The translations under genes and the position numbers were made by a program. Below the pieces are notes generated by a model. The model did no database searches and was not told where the DNA came from. It saw only the letters and a program-made list of their open reading frames with translations. A DNA stretch of 64,000 nt from Variovorax atrisoli 110B (lineage in GTDB: Bacteria > Pseudomonadota > Gammaproteobacteria > Burkholderiales > Burkholderiaceae_C), in NCBI RefSeq assembly GCF_000382045.1, contig NZ_KB907463.1, forward strand, positions 62,001-126,000. The letters run 5' to 3'. Within the stretch, counting starts at the first letter, position 1; every line of letters begins with the position of its first letter. Positions 34,985 to 44,200 of this stretch are shown one piece after another.

Positions 34985-35785
34985 TCAGTCGAACGAAGCC
35001 GCATGCGAGAAGCGCTCGCGGATCGACGCGGATGCGGCAGCGAAGTCGGGGTGCGACATCACGTCCATCGAGCGCGGGCGCGGCAGGTCCACGGGAAGCA
35101 CGCGCTCGAGCGTGCCGGGGCGCGGCGACATCACGAACACCCTGTCGCCGAGGAACACCGCCTCGGGAATCGAGTGCGTGATCAGCACCACCGTCTTGCC
35201 GCTTTCCATCCAGATGCGCTGCAGCTCCAGGTTCATGCGCTCGCGCGTCATCGCGTCGAGCGCGCCGAAGGGCTCGTCCATCAGCAGGATCTTGGGGTCG
35301 TGCAGCAGCGCCCGCGCGATGGAGGCGCGCTGCTGCATGCCGCCGCTGAGCTGGCGCGGCAGCTTGTGCTCGAAGCCTTCGAGCCGGACCATCTGCAGCA
35401 GCTGCATCGCCCGCTCGCGCGCCTGCTTCGCGGGAATGCCCAGCACCTCGGCGGGCAGCATCACGTTCTCGAGGATGGTTCGCCACGGCAGCAGGATCGA
35501 ACTCTGGAACACCACGCCCACGTCGCGCCGCGTGCCGTGGATCGGCTGGCCGTCGAGCAGCACGCGGCCGATGTCGTAGTCGAGCAGGCCCGCGAGGATG
35601 CGCAGCAGCGTGCTCTTGCCGCAGCCGCTGGGCCCGACGATGGTCACGAAGCTGCCCTGCTCGATGCTGCAGTCGATGTCCTTCAGCGCGAGCACGCCTT
35701 CGCCGCCGTCGCCGAAGTGCTTGGACAGCCCTTCGATGCGGATGTAGTCGGCGCGGCCGCGCGCACGGTCGTGGTTCGGGCTCAT
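34985..35785 (-). CDS. ABC ATPase, Tau/Ssu type
   Basis: 266 residues. Walker A GPSGCGKST, Q-loop VVFQSSILLPW, signature LSGGMQQRASIARALLHDP, Walker B ILLMDEPFGALD and switch His in VVLITHSIPEA are intact. Start 35785 (MSPNHDRARG) is chosen over longer frames. The C-terminal SHPDFAAASASIRERF region is typical of the nitrate/sulfonate subfamily. It energises the adjacent permease. Confidence 0.94.
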   Translation of the reverse strand: MSPNHDRARGRADYIRIEGLSKHFGDGGEGVLALKDIDCSIEQGSFVTIVGPSGCGKSTLLRILAGLLDYDIGRVLLDGQPIHGTRRDVGVVFQSSILLPWRTILENVMLPAEVLGIPAKQARERAMQLLQMVRLEGFEHKLPRQLSGGMQQRASIARALLHDPKILLMDEPFGALDAMTRERMNLELQRIWMESGKTVVLITHSIPEAVFLGDRVFVMSPRPGTLERVLPVDLPRPRSMDVMSHPDFAAASASIRERFSHAASFD

Positions 35786-35804
35786 GGCCTGGCTCCTTCG
35801 GGTT

Positions 35805-36581
35805 TCAGTTCTTGAGGAAGCGCACGATGTGCTGCGCCAGCATCTGCGGCGCCTGCATCGCGGTGACGTGGCCGATGCCGGGCAGCAGCACCGCATCGGC
35901 GCCGCGGATGCGGCCGGCCATCGAGAGCGTCACGCTCGCGGGCACCACGCGGTCGAGCTCGCCGGCCAGCACCAGCGTGGGCGCGACGATGTCGGCCACG
36001 CCCCTCTCGATGGCGGTCAGCGCGGTCGCCATCCGCCGAGCGGAACGCGCCGAGCCGGGCCGCGCGCTCGCGAAGATGCGCCGCAGTTCGGGCCGCTGCT
36101 GCAGGAAGGCTTCGGGAAAGAACCATGTCGCCAGTTCTTCCGCGGTGGCCGGCAGCCCGCTGCGCAGCTCGGCCAGGCGCTTCGCGTCGGGGCACAGTTC
36201 TTCGTAGGGCCTCGGCAGCGGCCAGGTGCTGCCGAGCACGAGGTGGTCGACCGAGCGCGGATGAAGCAGCGCCAGTGCCTGCGCGACGCGCCCGCCGAAG
36301 GACGAGCCGAACACGTGCGCGCGCTTGAAGCCCAGCGCCTTGATGAGCCGCTGTGCATCGTCGGCAAGATCGGCCAGGGTCGATGGGCGCTGCGGCCCTT
36401 CGGTCTCGCCGCAGTCGCGCTGGTCGTAGGCGATCACGGTGAAGTGCTTCGACAGATGCGGCACCAGCGCCGAGAACATCTGGCGCGAAGCTTCGGCGCC
36501 ATGCATGAGCAGCAGCGGCGGGCCTTCGCCCTCGCGCTCGAAGGCGACGCGCAGTTCGCCGGCCTGCACGAAGCCGGTCAT
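35805..36581 (-). CDS. alpha/beta hydrolase
   Basis: 258 residues. Nucleophile Ser94 in FGSSFGG, Asp210 in AGELDRVVP and His238 in GIGHVTA form the expected triad; LLLMHGAE supplies the oxyanion hole. The sequence resembles C-C-bond or lactone hydrolases of aromatic catabolism. It overlaps the VOC gene upstream by ATGA, so the two probably act in sequence on one substrate. Confidence 0.9.
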   Translation of the reverse strand: MTGFVQAGELRVAFEREGEGPPLLLMHGAEASRQMFSALVPHLSKHFTVIAYDQRDCGETEGPQRPSTLADLADDAQRLIKALGFKRAHVFGSSFGGRVAQALALLHPRSVDHLVLGSTWPLPRPYEELCPDAKRLAELRSGLPATAEELATWFFPEAFLQQRPELRRIFASARPGSARSARRMATALTAIERGVADIVAPTLVLAGELDRVVPASVTLSMAGRIRGADAVLLPGIGHVTAMQAPQMLAQHIVRFLKN

Positions 36582-37000
36582 GCCGCGCCCCCTTCCTCGC
36601 CTTGGCGTTCTTCCTGGTCCATCCAGAAAGTCATCTCGATCTTCAGGCCGCGCGGATCGTGCAGAAAGAGCTGGTGGATCGCCCAGCCCGGGATCGGCGC
36701 CTCGGCGAACGCGACGCCCTGTGCATGAAGGTGCGCGCGCATCTCGGCAAGCCCATGGGAGCGGAACGAGATGTGGTCGACGTGGCCGGTGACGGGCTCG
36801 ACAGGCTCGTCGGGCATCGAAAGATGCGCGTAGAGGTGCACGATCGGTTGGCCGTCCGCATACAGCCAGGCGCCGGGCGCGGGAATCTCCGGCCGCGCGC
36901 CGACGGTGAGGCGCATCACGCGGGTGTAGAAGTCCAGCAGCGGCGGCAGCTCGTGCGGCGCGCAGCGGATCGTGAAGTGGTGCAGGGCGGTCACAGGCAT
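36578..37000 (-). CDS. VOC-superfamily protein with intact metal ligands
   Basis: 140 residues. His8 in LHHFTI, His76 in GHVDHISF and Glu122 in LKIEMTFW match the three metal-ligand positions of glyoxalase/extradiol dioxygenase-type VOC enzymes. A single-module length suggests a dimeric isomerase or small dioxygenase. It overlaps the GAF gene by 10 bp and the hydrolase gene by 4 bp. Substrate unknown. Confidence 0.85.
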   Translation of the reverse strand: MPVTALHHFTIRCAPHELPPLLDFYTRVMRLTVGARPEIPAPGAWLYADGQPIVHLYAHLSMPDEPVEPVTGHVDHISFRSHGLAEMRAHLHAQGVAFAEAPIPGWAIHQLFLHDPRGLKIEMTFWMDQEERQGEEGGAA

Positions 37001-37566
37001 GGCGTTTCCTCGAAGCTGTAGGCCAGTCGGGGCGCGACAGGCACCCAGCGCGCGGCGGCGAGCGCCAGCATGCGGATGCCCAGCACCTCCTGCGGCAGCC
37101 AGTGCTCGCGCGTGCCGAAGACGTTGAAGGTGGCGAAGCAGGTCCGCCCCTGCATCAGCGGCACGTTGACCACGCTGCGCAGGCGGTATTCGCGCATCTG
37201 CTCGAAGTCGTCGAAGTTGCTCGCGAGCACGTGCTCGCCCTCGCCGACGAACACGCGGCCGCGCACGAAGAGGCATTCGCTCCACGGCGTGAGCGTCTTG
37301 CGCTTCGCGCCGTTCACCGGAAAGCTCGACGCCTCCGACGAATAGAAGCGGCGCAGCAGGACCTGGCCCGCCGCGTCGCCATCGGTCGTCACGTTCTGCT
37401 GGATGCTGAAGATGCTGCCGGGCGCGACCTGCAGCCGGCGCTGGTCGATCAGCCGCATCGCCTCGCCGGCGTCCTGCGCCTCGGCCAGCGAGTCCAGGAA
37501 GGCGGCCGTGATGGCGGTGCCGGCAGCGACGGCGGAGGTTGTTTTCAGTGCAATGGTCGGGTCCAT
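36991..37566 (-). CDS. GAF-domain protein, first gene of the LysR-linked operon
   Basis: 191 residues occupied by one GAF domain: QVAPGSIFSIQQNVTTDGDA near the start and REYRLRSVVNVPLMQGRTCF in the middle. No output domain is attached, so it may bind the substrate or sense a small molecule, as GAF proteins beside aromatic catabolic genes are suspected to do. The promoter faces the divergent LysR gene across 68 bp. Confidence 0.83.
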   Translation of the reverse strand: MDPTIALKTTSAVAAGTAITAAFLDSLAEAQDAGEAMRLIDQRRLQVAPGSIFSIQQNVTTDGDAAGQVLLRRFYSSEASSFPVNGAKRKTLTPWSECLFVRGRVFVGEGEHVLASNFDDFEQMREYRLRSVVNVPLMQGRTCFATFNVFGTREHWLPQEVLGIRMLALAAARWVPVAPRLAYSFEETPCL

Positions 37567-37588
37567 GGGAAAAGTCTAGGACCCTCGA

Positions 37589-37602
37589 TTCACCAAAGTG
37601 AA
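37589..37602. promoter_or_regulatory. probable LysR operator between the divergent LysR and GAF genes
   Basis: Inverted repeat TTCAC-CAAA-GTGAA in the 68-bp gap, flanked by A/T on both sides. Position between the regulator and the operon fits the standard LysR arrangement. Confidence 0.5.
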
Positions 37603-37634
37603 ATAATTTCTGATAGCTCGATAACCGTGGAGTT

Positions 37635-38612
37635 ATGGCCTTGCCCACCGCCCGCGACCCCGCCGCCGAACTGCAGCGCGCGCTGCTCTCCCGCCTCAAG
37701 CTGCGCCAGCTTTCGCTGCTGCAGGCCATCGACCGGCACCGCACGCTCGGCCGCGTCGCCGCCGAGATGCAACTGAGCCAGCCGGCGATCACCAAGGCGC
37801 TGCACGAGGTGGAAGACATCTTCGGCAGCACGCTTTTCGAGCGGACCAGCAGAGGGCTGGTGCCCACGGCCGCGGGCGAGGCGGTGCTGCGCTACGCGCG
37901 GCGCTGGCTCGCCGAACTCGAGGCGACCGCGCGCGTGCTCACCTCGCTCGAGGCGGGGCGCGCCGGCCGCCTTCGGCTGGGCTTCACGCAGCAGGTGCCC
38001 CAGCAGTTGATGTCGGCCGCGCTCACGCACCTGCTCGACCGCACGCCGCGCATTTCGGTGATGGCGCGCGAAGGCACCACCGACGAGCTGGTCGCGAGCC
38101 TCATCGCGCGCGAGCTCGACTGCGCCATCGGCCGCTCCTACGACGGCGACGCGACCGGGCTGGTGCAGGAGGCGATCCACGAGCAGGAGCCCTGCCTCGT
38201 GGTCGGCGCGAAGAACGTGCGGCGTCTCTCGCGCGGCCCGCTGGACTGGGCCCGGCTCGCGCAGCTCGACTGGATCCTGCCGCCGCCGAACACGCCGATG
38301 CGCAGGACCTACAACGCGATCTTCGTCGGCGCGGGCGTGCAGCCGCCGCTGCCGATCCTGGAGACCACCTCGATCCGCAGCATCGAGACGGCGCTGCGCC
38401 AGGAGCCCAACGCGATCACCATCTTCGCGCGCGACGTGGTCGCCGGAATGGAAGGCGCGGGTCACCTGGCGGCGCTGCCCCACCGGCTGAGCTGGAACCT
38501 GCCGCCGGTGAGCTTCTTCACGCTGAAGGAACTGGAAGCGCACCCGACCGTGCAATCGCTGCGCGCCGCGGTGGTCGAGACCGCGCGGCGCATGAAGCGC
38601 GCGGCGGGCTGA
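37635..38612 (+). CDS. LysR-family regulator of the divergent catabolic operon
   Basis: 325 residues. The HTH segment LSLLQAIDRHRTLGRVAAEM, QLSQPAITKALHEVEDIFGS and the first effector-domain segment RLRLGFTQQVPQQLMSAALT are of the GbpR/CbbR-like type with a 20-residue N-terminal extension. It faces the GAF-VOC-hydrolase-ABC-monooxygenase operon and presumably activates it in response to the imported aromatic compound. Confidence 0.92.
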   Translation: MALPTARDPAAELQRALLSRLKLRQLSLLQAIDRHRTLGRVAAEMQLSQPAITKALHEVEDIFGSTLFERTSRGLVPTAAGEAVLRYARRWLAELEATARVLTSLEAGRAGRLRLGFTQQVPQQLMSAALTHLLDRTPRISVMAREGTTDELVASLIARELDCAIGRSYDGDATGLVQEAIHEQEPCLVVGAKNVRRLSRGPLDWARLAQLDWILPPPNTPMRRTYNAIFVGAGVQPPLPILETTSIRSIETALRQEPNAITIFARDVVAGMEGAGHLAALPHRLSWNLPPVSFFTLKELEAHPTVQSLRAAVVETARRMKRAAG

Positions 38613-38987
38613 GCGCCAGACACCGTCGCCGTTGAACACGGCGACTCGGCTTCGCCTGTCTCGCCTTTCTTCTCTACTTTCTTTCTTATTTAAAGATAGT
38701 AGTAGTAGATAAGGGTAAACCCTGCCTGTGGAAAGTACCGCTTTTTCCTTGCGCGACAAGGACTTGCAGTCCCCGTACCGCTGTGAGCGCGTGTGCTTCG
38801 GTGCTGCATCGGAAAAGGGAACAACATCCGGCAAGCGGCTGCGACTGTGGATAACGCATGACTTGTGCCGGGACTGTCCCCAGGTTTTCTGTCGGCGGCG
38901 CCCATCGCCCGGATCGCACAGGCTGCGCGAACGAGGAGCCGGAAAACAAAAAAGCCGGACACATGGGAATGTGTCCGGCTTGGTGTC
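38613..38987. other. AT-rich origin-like intergenic region
   Basis: 375 bp without a convincing gene. A pyrimidine/AT-rich stretch (38661-38694) leads into TAG repeated four times (38697-38708), a pattern like the DnaA-trio of bacterial origins, then TGTGGAAAG (38727-38735), close to a DnaA box, and a perfect box TGTGGATAA at 38846-38854. No dnaA, parAB or replication initiator gene is in the window. The right end holds the tRNA terminator. Confidence 0.45.
38945..38980 (-). terminator. rho-independent terminator of tRNA-Arg
   Basis: On the minus strand an 11-bp perfect stem (GCCGGACACAT / ATGTGTCCGGC) with a four-base loop, followed by a T tract seen as A-rich bases 38945-38953 on the plus strand. 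It begins 8 bases after the tRNA 3' end. Confidence 0.93.
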
Positions 38988-39062
38988 TGGTCCCGCCGCC
39001 AGGAATCGAACCTGGATCTCAGCCTTCGGAGGGCCGAATTCTATCCGTTGAAATACAGCGAG
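38988..39062 (-). tRNA. tRNA-Arg, anticodon CCG
   Basis: 75 nt including encoded CCA. The acceptor stem CTCGCTG pairs with CGGCGGG (two G-T pairs), the anticodon stem CGGCC/GGCTG encloses loop CTCCGAA with anticodon CCG, and the T arm is CCAGG-TTCGATT-CCTGG. The D arm AACGGATA is standard. It reads CGG codons, frequent in this GC-rich genome. Confidence 0.93.
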
Positions 39063-39104
39063 GAATCGGGTCCGGTTTGCACCGGAGTCCGACATTATCG
39101 CCTA

Positions 39105-39773
39105 TCAGGCGGCGGCTGCTTCCGCCTCGGCCGCGACGGGGGCAGCCGGCTGCGGCCGGGCGAACCCGAGCCCCGCCAGATAGACCCTGAAGGTGCGCCT
39201 TCCGGTGGGTACGAGGTCGAAGGCCTCGGGGTCGAGCAGCCAGTTCTGGATGAGGCCGCTGATCAGCGCATGCAGCCCCTGCGCCGCCACGTGGCCCGGC
39301 ACCGGCAGCTTGATGCGGCCGCGCCGCGCGGCCAGGCGCAGCGCCTTCTCGAAATCGGTCACGCAGGCGTTGCGCGCGTCCAGGTGGCGCTGCTGCACCG
39401 AGGCCATGTCGTGCGTGTACTCGACCTTGTGGGTGGCGACGTCGAACACGCGGCGCACCTGCGGGTCGGTGGTCATGAGGGTGAGCGCGTGGACCATGCC
39501 CTCCTCGATCTCGGCCAGCGGATCGTCGACGCCAGGCGCGGCGGCCGCCCTCGGCGCGGCCTCCAGCGGCAGGATGACGCGCTCCATCATCGCGTTGAAG
39601 AGGTCGGCCTTGTCCTTGAAGTGCCAGTAGATCGCGCCGCGCGTCGCGCCGGCCTGCTGCGCGATCTGCTGCAGCGTGGTCTGCGAAACACCTTGCGCCT
39701 GAAACAGCAGCTCCGCGGCATCGAGCAACCGATGCCGCGTGGCCAATGCTTCTTCCTTCGTACGACGTGCCAC
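39105..39773 (-). CDS. TetR-family repressor of the efflux operon (AcrR/TtgR-like)
   Basis: 222 residues from GTG 39773, with GGAG 5 bases upstream (MARRTKEEALATRHRL). The HTH SQTTLQQIAQQAGATRGAIY, WHFKDKADLFNAMMER is the AcrR/TtgR type. The upstream frame to 39845 lies inside the operator and was rejected. It is divergent from acrA and a strong AcrR-like operator lies between them. Ala-rich low-complexity tail. Confidence 0.93.
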   Translation of the reverse strand: MARRTKEEALATRHRLLDAAELLFQAQGVSQTTLQQIAQQAGATRGAIYWHFKDKADLFNAMMERVILPLEAAPRAAAAPGVDDPLAEIEEGMVHALTLMTTDPQVRRVFDVATHKVEYTHDMASVQQRHLDARNACVTDFEKALRLAARRGRIKLPVPGHVAAQGLHALISGLIQNWLLDPEAFDLVPTGRRTFRVYLAGLGFARPQPAAPVAAEAEAAAA

Positions 39774-39836
39774 CAAGTCTCCTGATTTGTAAAGACAACG
39801 CCCTCTATGTATCGTGGGGCCATTGCTCGGCCTGTC

Positions 39837-39860
39837 ACTATACATCCATGAATGTATGTA
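39837..39860. promoter_or_regulatory. AcrR/TtgR-type operator
   Basis: Inverted repeat ATACAT-CCATGA-ATGTAT at 39840-39857. The right side, ATGAATGTATGTA, is identical to that half of the known E. coli AcrR operator and the left half differs in a few bases. It lies 64 bp upstream of the repressor start and 96 bp upstream of acrA, suited to control both. Confidence 0.8.
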
Positions 39861-39955
39861 AACTAGCCGGCTTCCCCGATGGCCTCCCTGGCTGTACAGG
39901 TTTCCGGTTCACGCCGCGAACGCGCCATCTCCCGTCTTCGCTTCAAAGGAATCGC

Positions 39956-41254
39956 ATGCCCCTCCTGCATGTTTCGCGCCCATCGTCCTTTTCGCCGCGC
40001 CTCGCGACCGTGGCGGCCGTCGTCCTGCTGGTCCTTGCGGGCTGTGGCAAGAGCGATGCGCCCGCAGGCGCGGGCGCCGGAGGCGGCGGCGGTCATCCGG
40101 CTCCCGAAGTCGGCGTGATCGTTGCCACGCCGACCGACGTCGGCCTCGTCACCGAACTGCCCGGCCGCCTCGAGGCCTCCCGCGTCGCCCAGGTCCGCGC
40201 CCGCGCATCGGGCATCCTGCTGAAGCGCGAATTCCGCGAAGGCAGCGACGTGAAGGCCGGCCAGCTGCTGTTCCGCATCGACCCGGCACCGCTGGTGGCC
40301 GCGACCCAGAACGCGCAGGCCACGCTGGCACGCGCCGAAGCCAACGCGGTGCAGGCCAGGGCCCTGGCCGAGCGCTACAAGCCGCTGGTCGAGGCCAATG
40401 CCGTGAGCAAGCAGGAATACGCGACCGCCGTGGCCTCCGCCAAGCAGGCCGAGGCCGACGTGGCATCGGGCCGCGCGGCGCTGCAGACCGCCAAGATCAA
40501 CCAGAGCTATGCCGACGTGACCTCGCCCATCGCGGGCCGCATCGGCCGCGCCCTCGTGACCGAAGGCGCTCTGGTGGGCCAGGGCGACGCCACCGAGCTC
40601 GCCGTGGTGCAGCAGATCAATCCGCTGTACGTGAACTTCACGCAGTCGGCCTCCGACGCGATGAAGCTGCGCCGCGCCGTGGCCGCCGGCCAGTACAAGC
40701 GCGCGAGCGGCGAGGAAGCCGCGACCATCCGCGTGGTGCTCGAAGACGGCACCGACTACCCGCTCGAAGGCAAGCTGCTCTTCTCCGACCTCACGGTCGA
40801 CTCCACCACCGGCCAGGTCACGCTGCGCGCCGAAGTGCCCAATCCCAAGGGCGAGCTGCTGCCCGGCCTGTACGTGCGCGTGAAGCTCGAGCAGGCCCAG
40901 GCCACCAACGCGATCACGGTGCCGCAGCAGGCCGTCACGCGCACGCAGCAGGGCGACACGGTGTCGGTGGTCGACAAGGACGGCAAGATCAGCAAGCGCA
41001 CCGTCAAGATCAGCGCCGCCAAGGACAACCAGTGGGTGGTGCTCGACGGCCTGAAGGCCGGCGAACAGGTGATGGTCGACGGCTTCCAGAAGCTGCAGAT
41101 GATGCCGCCGGGCACGCCCGTGAAGGCCGTCCCGTGGACCAAGCCGAACCCCAACGGCGGCGCAGCCAAGCCCGCCGCCGAGGCAGCCGCGCCCGCGGCA
41201 GCCGCCTCCGCCGAGAAGGCTCCGGCCGACAAGGCCCCGGCCGAGAAGAAGTAA
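39956..41254 (+). CDS. acrA: RND efflux periplasmic adaptor, AcrA/MexA family lipoprotein
   Basis: 432 residues. The signal peptide ends in lipobox VLAGC (Cys near residue 29). Barrel-sandwich and coiled-coil segments are visible: RVAQVRARASGILLKREFRE, then the alpha-hairpin around residues 110-175 and YADVTSPIAGRIGRALVTEG. The C-terminal 40 residues are Ala/Lys/Glu-rich. It links the inner-membrane pump to the outer-membrane channel. AAAGGA precedes the ATG. First gene of the efflux operon. Confidence 0.95.
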   Translation: MPLLHVSRPSSFSPRLATVAAVVLLVLAGCGKSDAPAGAGAGGGGGHPAPEVGVIVATPTDVGLVTELPGRLEASRVAQVRARASGILLKREFREGSDVKAGQLLFRIDPAPLVAATQNAQATLARAEANAVQARALAERYKPLVEANAVSKQEYATAVASAKQAEADVASGRAALQTAKINQSYADVTSPIAGRIGRALVTEGALVGQGDATELAVVQQINPLYVNFTQSASDAMKLRRAVAAGQYKRASGEEAATIRVVLEDGTDYPLEGKLLFSDLTVDSTTGQVTLRAEVPNPKGELLPGLYVRVKLEQAQATNAITVPQQAVTRTQQGDTVSVVDKDGKISKRTVKISAAKDNQWVVLDGLKAGEQVMVDGFQKLQMMPPGTPVKAVPWTKPNPNGGAAKPAAEAAAPAAAASAEKAPADKAPAEKK

Positions 41255-41272
41255 TCAGGAGCGCGCCCGCAA

Positions 41273-44200
41273 ATGGCCAAATTCTTTATCGACCGACCGA
41301 TCTTCGCCTGGGTGATCGCACTGTTCATCCTGGTGGTGGGCGGCGTGTCAATCACCCAGCTGCCGATCTCGCAGTACCCGCCGGTGGCGCCGCCCGCCAT
41401 CGTGATCAACGTCGCCTACCCCGGCGCCTCGGCGCAGACGCTCGAGGACAGCGTGCTGTCCGTCATCGAGCGCGAGATGAACGGCTCGCCGGGCCTGATC
41501 TACATGGAATCGGTGGCCCAGGCCGACGGCACCGGCTCCATCACGATCAGCTTCGAGCCCGGCACCAACGACGACCTCGCGCAGGTGGACGTGCAGAACC
41601 GGCTGTCGCGCGCGACGCCGCGCCTGCCCTCCGCCGTGACGCAGCAGGGCGTGCGCGTGGACAAGTCGCGCAACAACTTCCTGATGTTCGTGATGCTGTC
41701 CTCGGACAACCCGAACTTCGACCCGGTTGCGCTCGGCGACTATGCCGCGCGCAACGTCGTGCCCGAGCTGCAGCGCGTGGTCGGCGTGGGCCAGGCGCAG
41801 CTCTTCGGCTCCGAGAACGCGATGCGCGTGTGGATCGACCCGGCCAAGCTGCAGGGCTTCAACCTGTCGGCCACCGACGTCAACAACGCCATCCGCGCGC
41901 AGAACGCGCAGGTGTCCTCGGGCACGCTGGGCGACCTGCCCAACATTCCCGGCCAGGCCATCGCGGCCACGGTGACGGTGAACGGCCAGCTGGTCAACGT
42001 CGAGCAGTTCAAGAACATCGTGCTGCGCGCCAACACCGACGGTTCGACCGTGCGGCTGAAGGACGTGGCGCGCGTGGAACTCGGCGGCCAGTCGTACGCC
42101 ACCTCGGCGCGCCTGAACGGCGTGCCCGCGGTCGGCGTCGGCGTGCAGCCCACGCCCAACGGCAACGCGCTGCAGTCGGCCAAGGCGATCCGCGCCAAGA
42201 TGGCCGAGCTCGAGCGCTACTTCCCGCAGGGCGTGAAGTGGGCCATCCCGTACGACAGCTCGCGCTTCGTGCAGATCTCGATCAGCGAAGTGGTCAAGAC
42301 GCTGCTGGAAGCCGTGGCGCTGGTGTTCCTCGTGATGTTCCTCTTCCTGCAGAACTGGCGCTACACGATCATCCCGACCATCGTGGTGCCGGTGGCGCTG
42401 CTGGGTACCTTCGCCTCGCTGCTGGCGCTGGGCTTCTCGATCAACGTGCTGACCATGTTCGGCATGGTGCTGGTGATCGGCATCGTGGTGGACGACGCCA
42501 TCGTGGTGGTGGAGAACGTCGAGCGCATCATGAGCGAAGAGGGGCTCTCTCCACTTGAGGCCACGCGCAAGGCGATGCGCCAGATCTCGGGCGCCATCAT
42601 CGGCGTGACCGTGGTGCTGGTCTCGGTGTTCGTGCCGCTGGCCTTCTTCGCGGGCTCCACCGGCAACATCTACCGCCAGTTCTCGGCGGTGATGGTGGCC
42701 TCGATCGCCTTCTCGGCCTTCATGGCGCTGTCGCTCACGCCGGCGCTGTGCGCCACGCTGCTCAAGCCGGTGGAAGCGGGCCATCACCATGAGAAGACCG
42801 GCTTCTTCGGCTGGTTCAACCGCGGCTTCGCACGCACCGCCAAGGGCTACGAAGGCTTCGTCGCGCGCATCCTGCGCCGCGCCGCACGCTACCTCGTGAT
42901 CTACGTGGCGATCATCGCCGCGGTGGTGTTCACCTACACCCGCCTGCCGAGCTCGTTCCTGCCTCAGGAGGACCAGGGCAACATCATCGTGAACGTGCAG
43001 CTGCCGCCGGGTGCGACGCAGGAGCGTGCGCTGTCGGTCATGCAGCAGGTCGAGGGCTTCATCCTGAAGCAGCCCGAGGTGCAGAGCATGGTGGGCGTGA
43101 TGGGCTTCAGCTTCTCGGGCCAGGGCCAGAACGCGGGCCTCGCCTTCGTGACGCTGAAGGACTGGGAAGAACGCAAGGACCCGGCCCACTCGGCCAGCGC
43201 GCTCGCCGGCCGTGCCTTCGGTGCGCTCTCGGGCATCCGCGACGCCTTCATCTACCCGCTGAGCCCGCCGCCCATTCCCGAACTGGGCAACGCCAGCGGC
43301 TTCAGCTTCCGCCTGCAGGACCGCGCCGGCGCCGGCCACGACGCGCTGATCGCCGCCCGCAACCAACTGCTGGGCATGGCCTCGCAGAGCAAGGTGCTGG
43401 CGCAGGTCCGTCCCGACGGCCTGGAAGACGCGCCGCAGCTGCAGATCGACATCGACCGCGACAAGGCCAACGCGCTGGGCGTGAGCTTCGACGCGATCAA
43501 CGCGACGCTGTCGACCGCTCTGGGTTCGAGCTACATCAACGACTTCCCGAACCGCGGCCGCCTGCAGCGCGTAGTGGTGCAGGCCGACGCTCCGGCGCGG
43601 ATGCAGCCCGACGACCTGCTCAAGCTGAACGCCAGCAACACGCAGGGCCAGCCGGTGCCGCTGTCGGCCTTCGCGACCACCAAGTGGGTCACGGGCGCCA
43701 CGCAGACGGTGCGCTACAACGGCTATCCGGCCATCCGCATCAGCGGCGACGCGGCACCGGGCTACAGCACCGGCGCGGCGATGGCCGAGATGGAGAAGCT
43801 CGCATCGCAGCTGCCCGCCGGCTTCGGCTACGAATGGACCGGCCAGTCGCGCGAGGAAAAGCTCGCCGGCTCGCAGGCCATCATCCTGTACGGCTTCGCG
43901 ATCCTGGCGGTGTTCCTCTGCCTGGCCGCGCTGTACGAGAGCTGGTCGATCCCGCTGTCGGTGATCCTGGTGGTGCCCCTGGGCGTGCTGGGCGTGCTGC
44001 TGGCGACGATGCTGCGTGCGTATTCGAACGACGTGTACTTCCAGGTGGGCCTGATCACGATCATCGGCCTGTCGGCGAAGAACGCGATCCTGATCATCGA
44101 GTTCGCGAAGGACCTGCAGGCGCAGGGCAAGGGCGTCATCGAGTCGGCCCTGGCCGCCGCCCACCTGCGCTTCCGCCCGATCATCATGACCTCGCTGGCC

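Noticed and set aside
38686..38964. Two overlapping small minus-strand frames of about 90 codons
   Set aside because: No ribosome binding site, unusual composition and overlap with the terminator and origin-like motifs.
38988..39062. tRNA-Arg as an integration site
   Set aside because: No integrase gene and no direct repeat of the tRNA 3' end was seen in the window.
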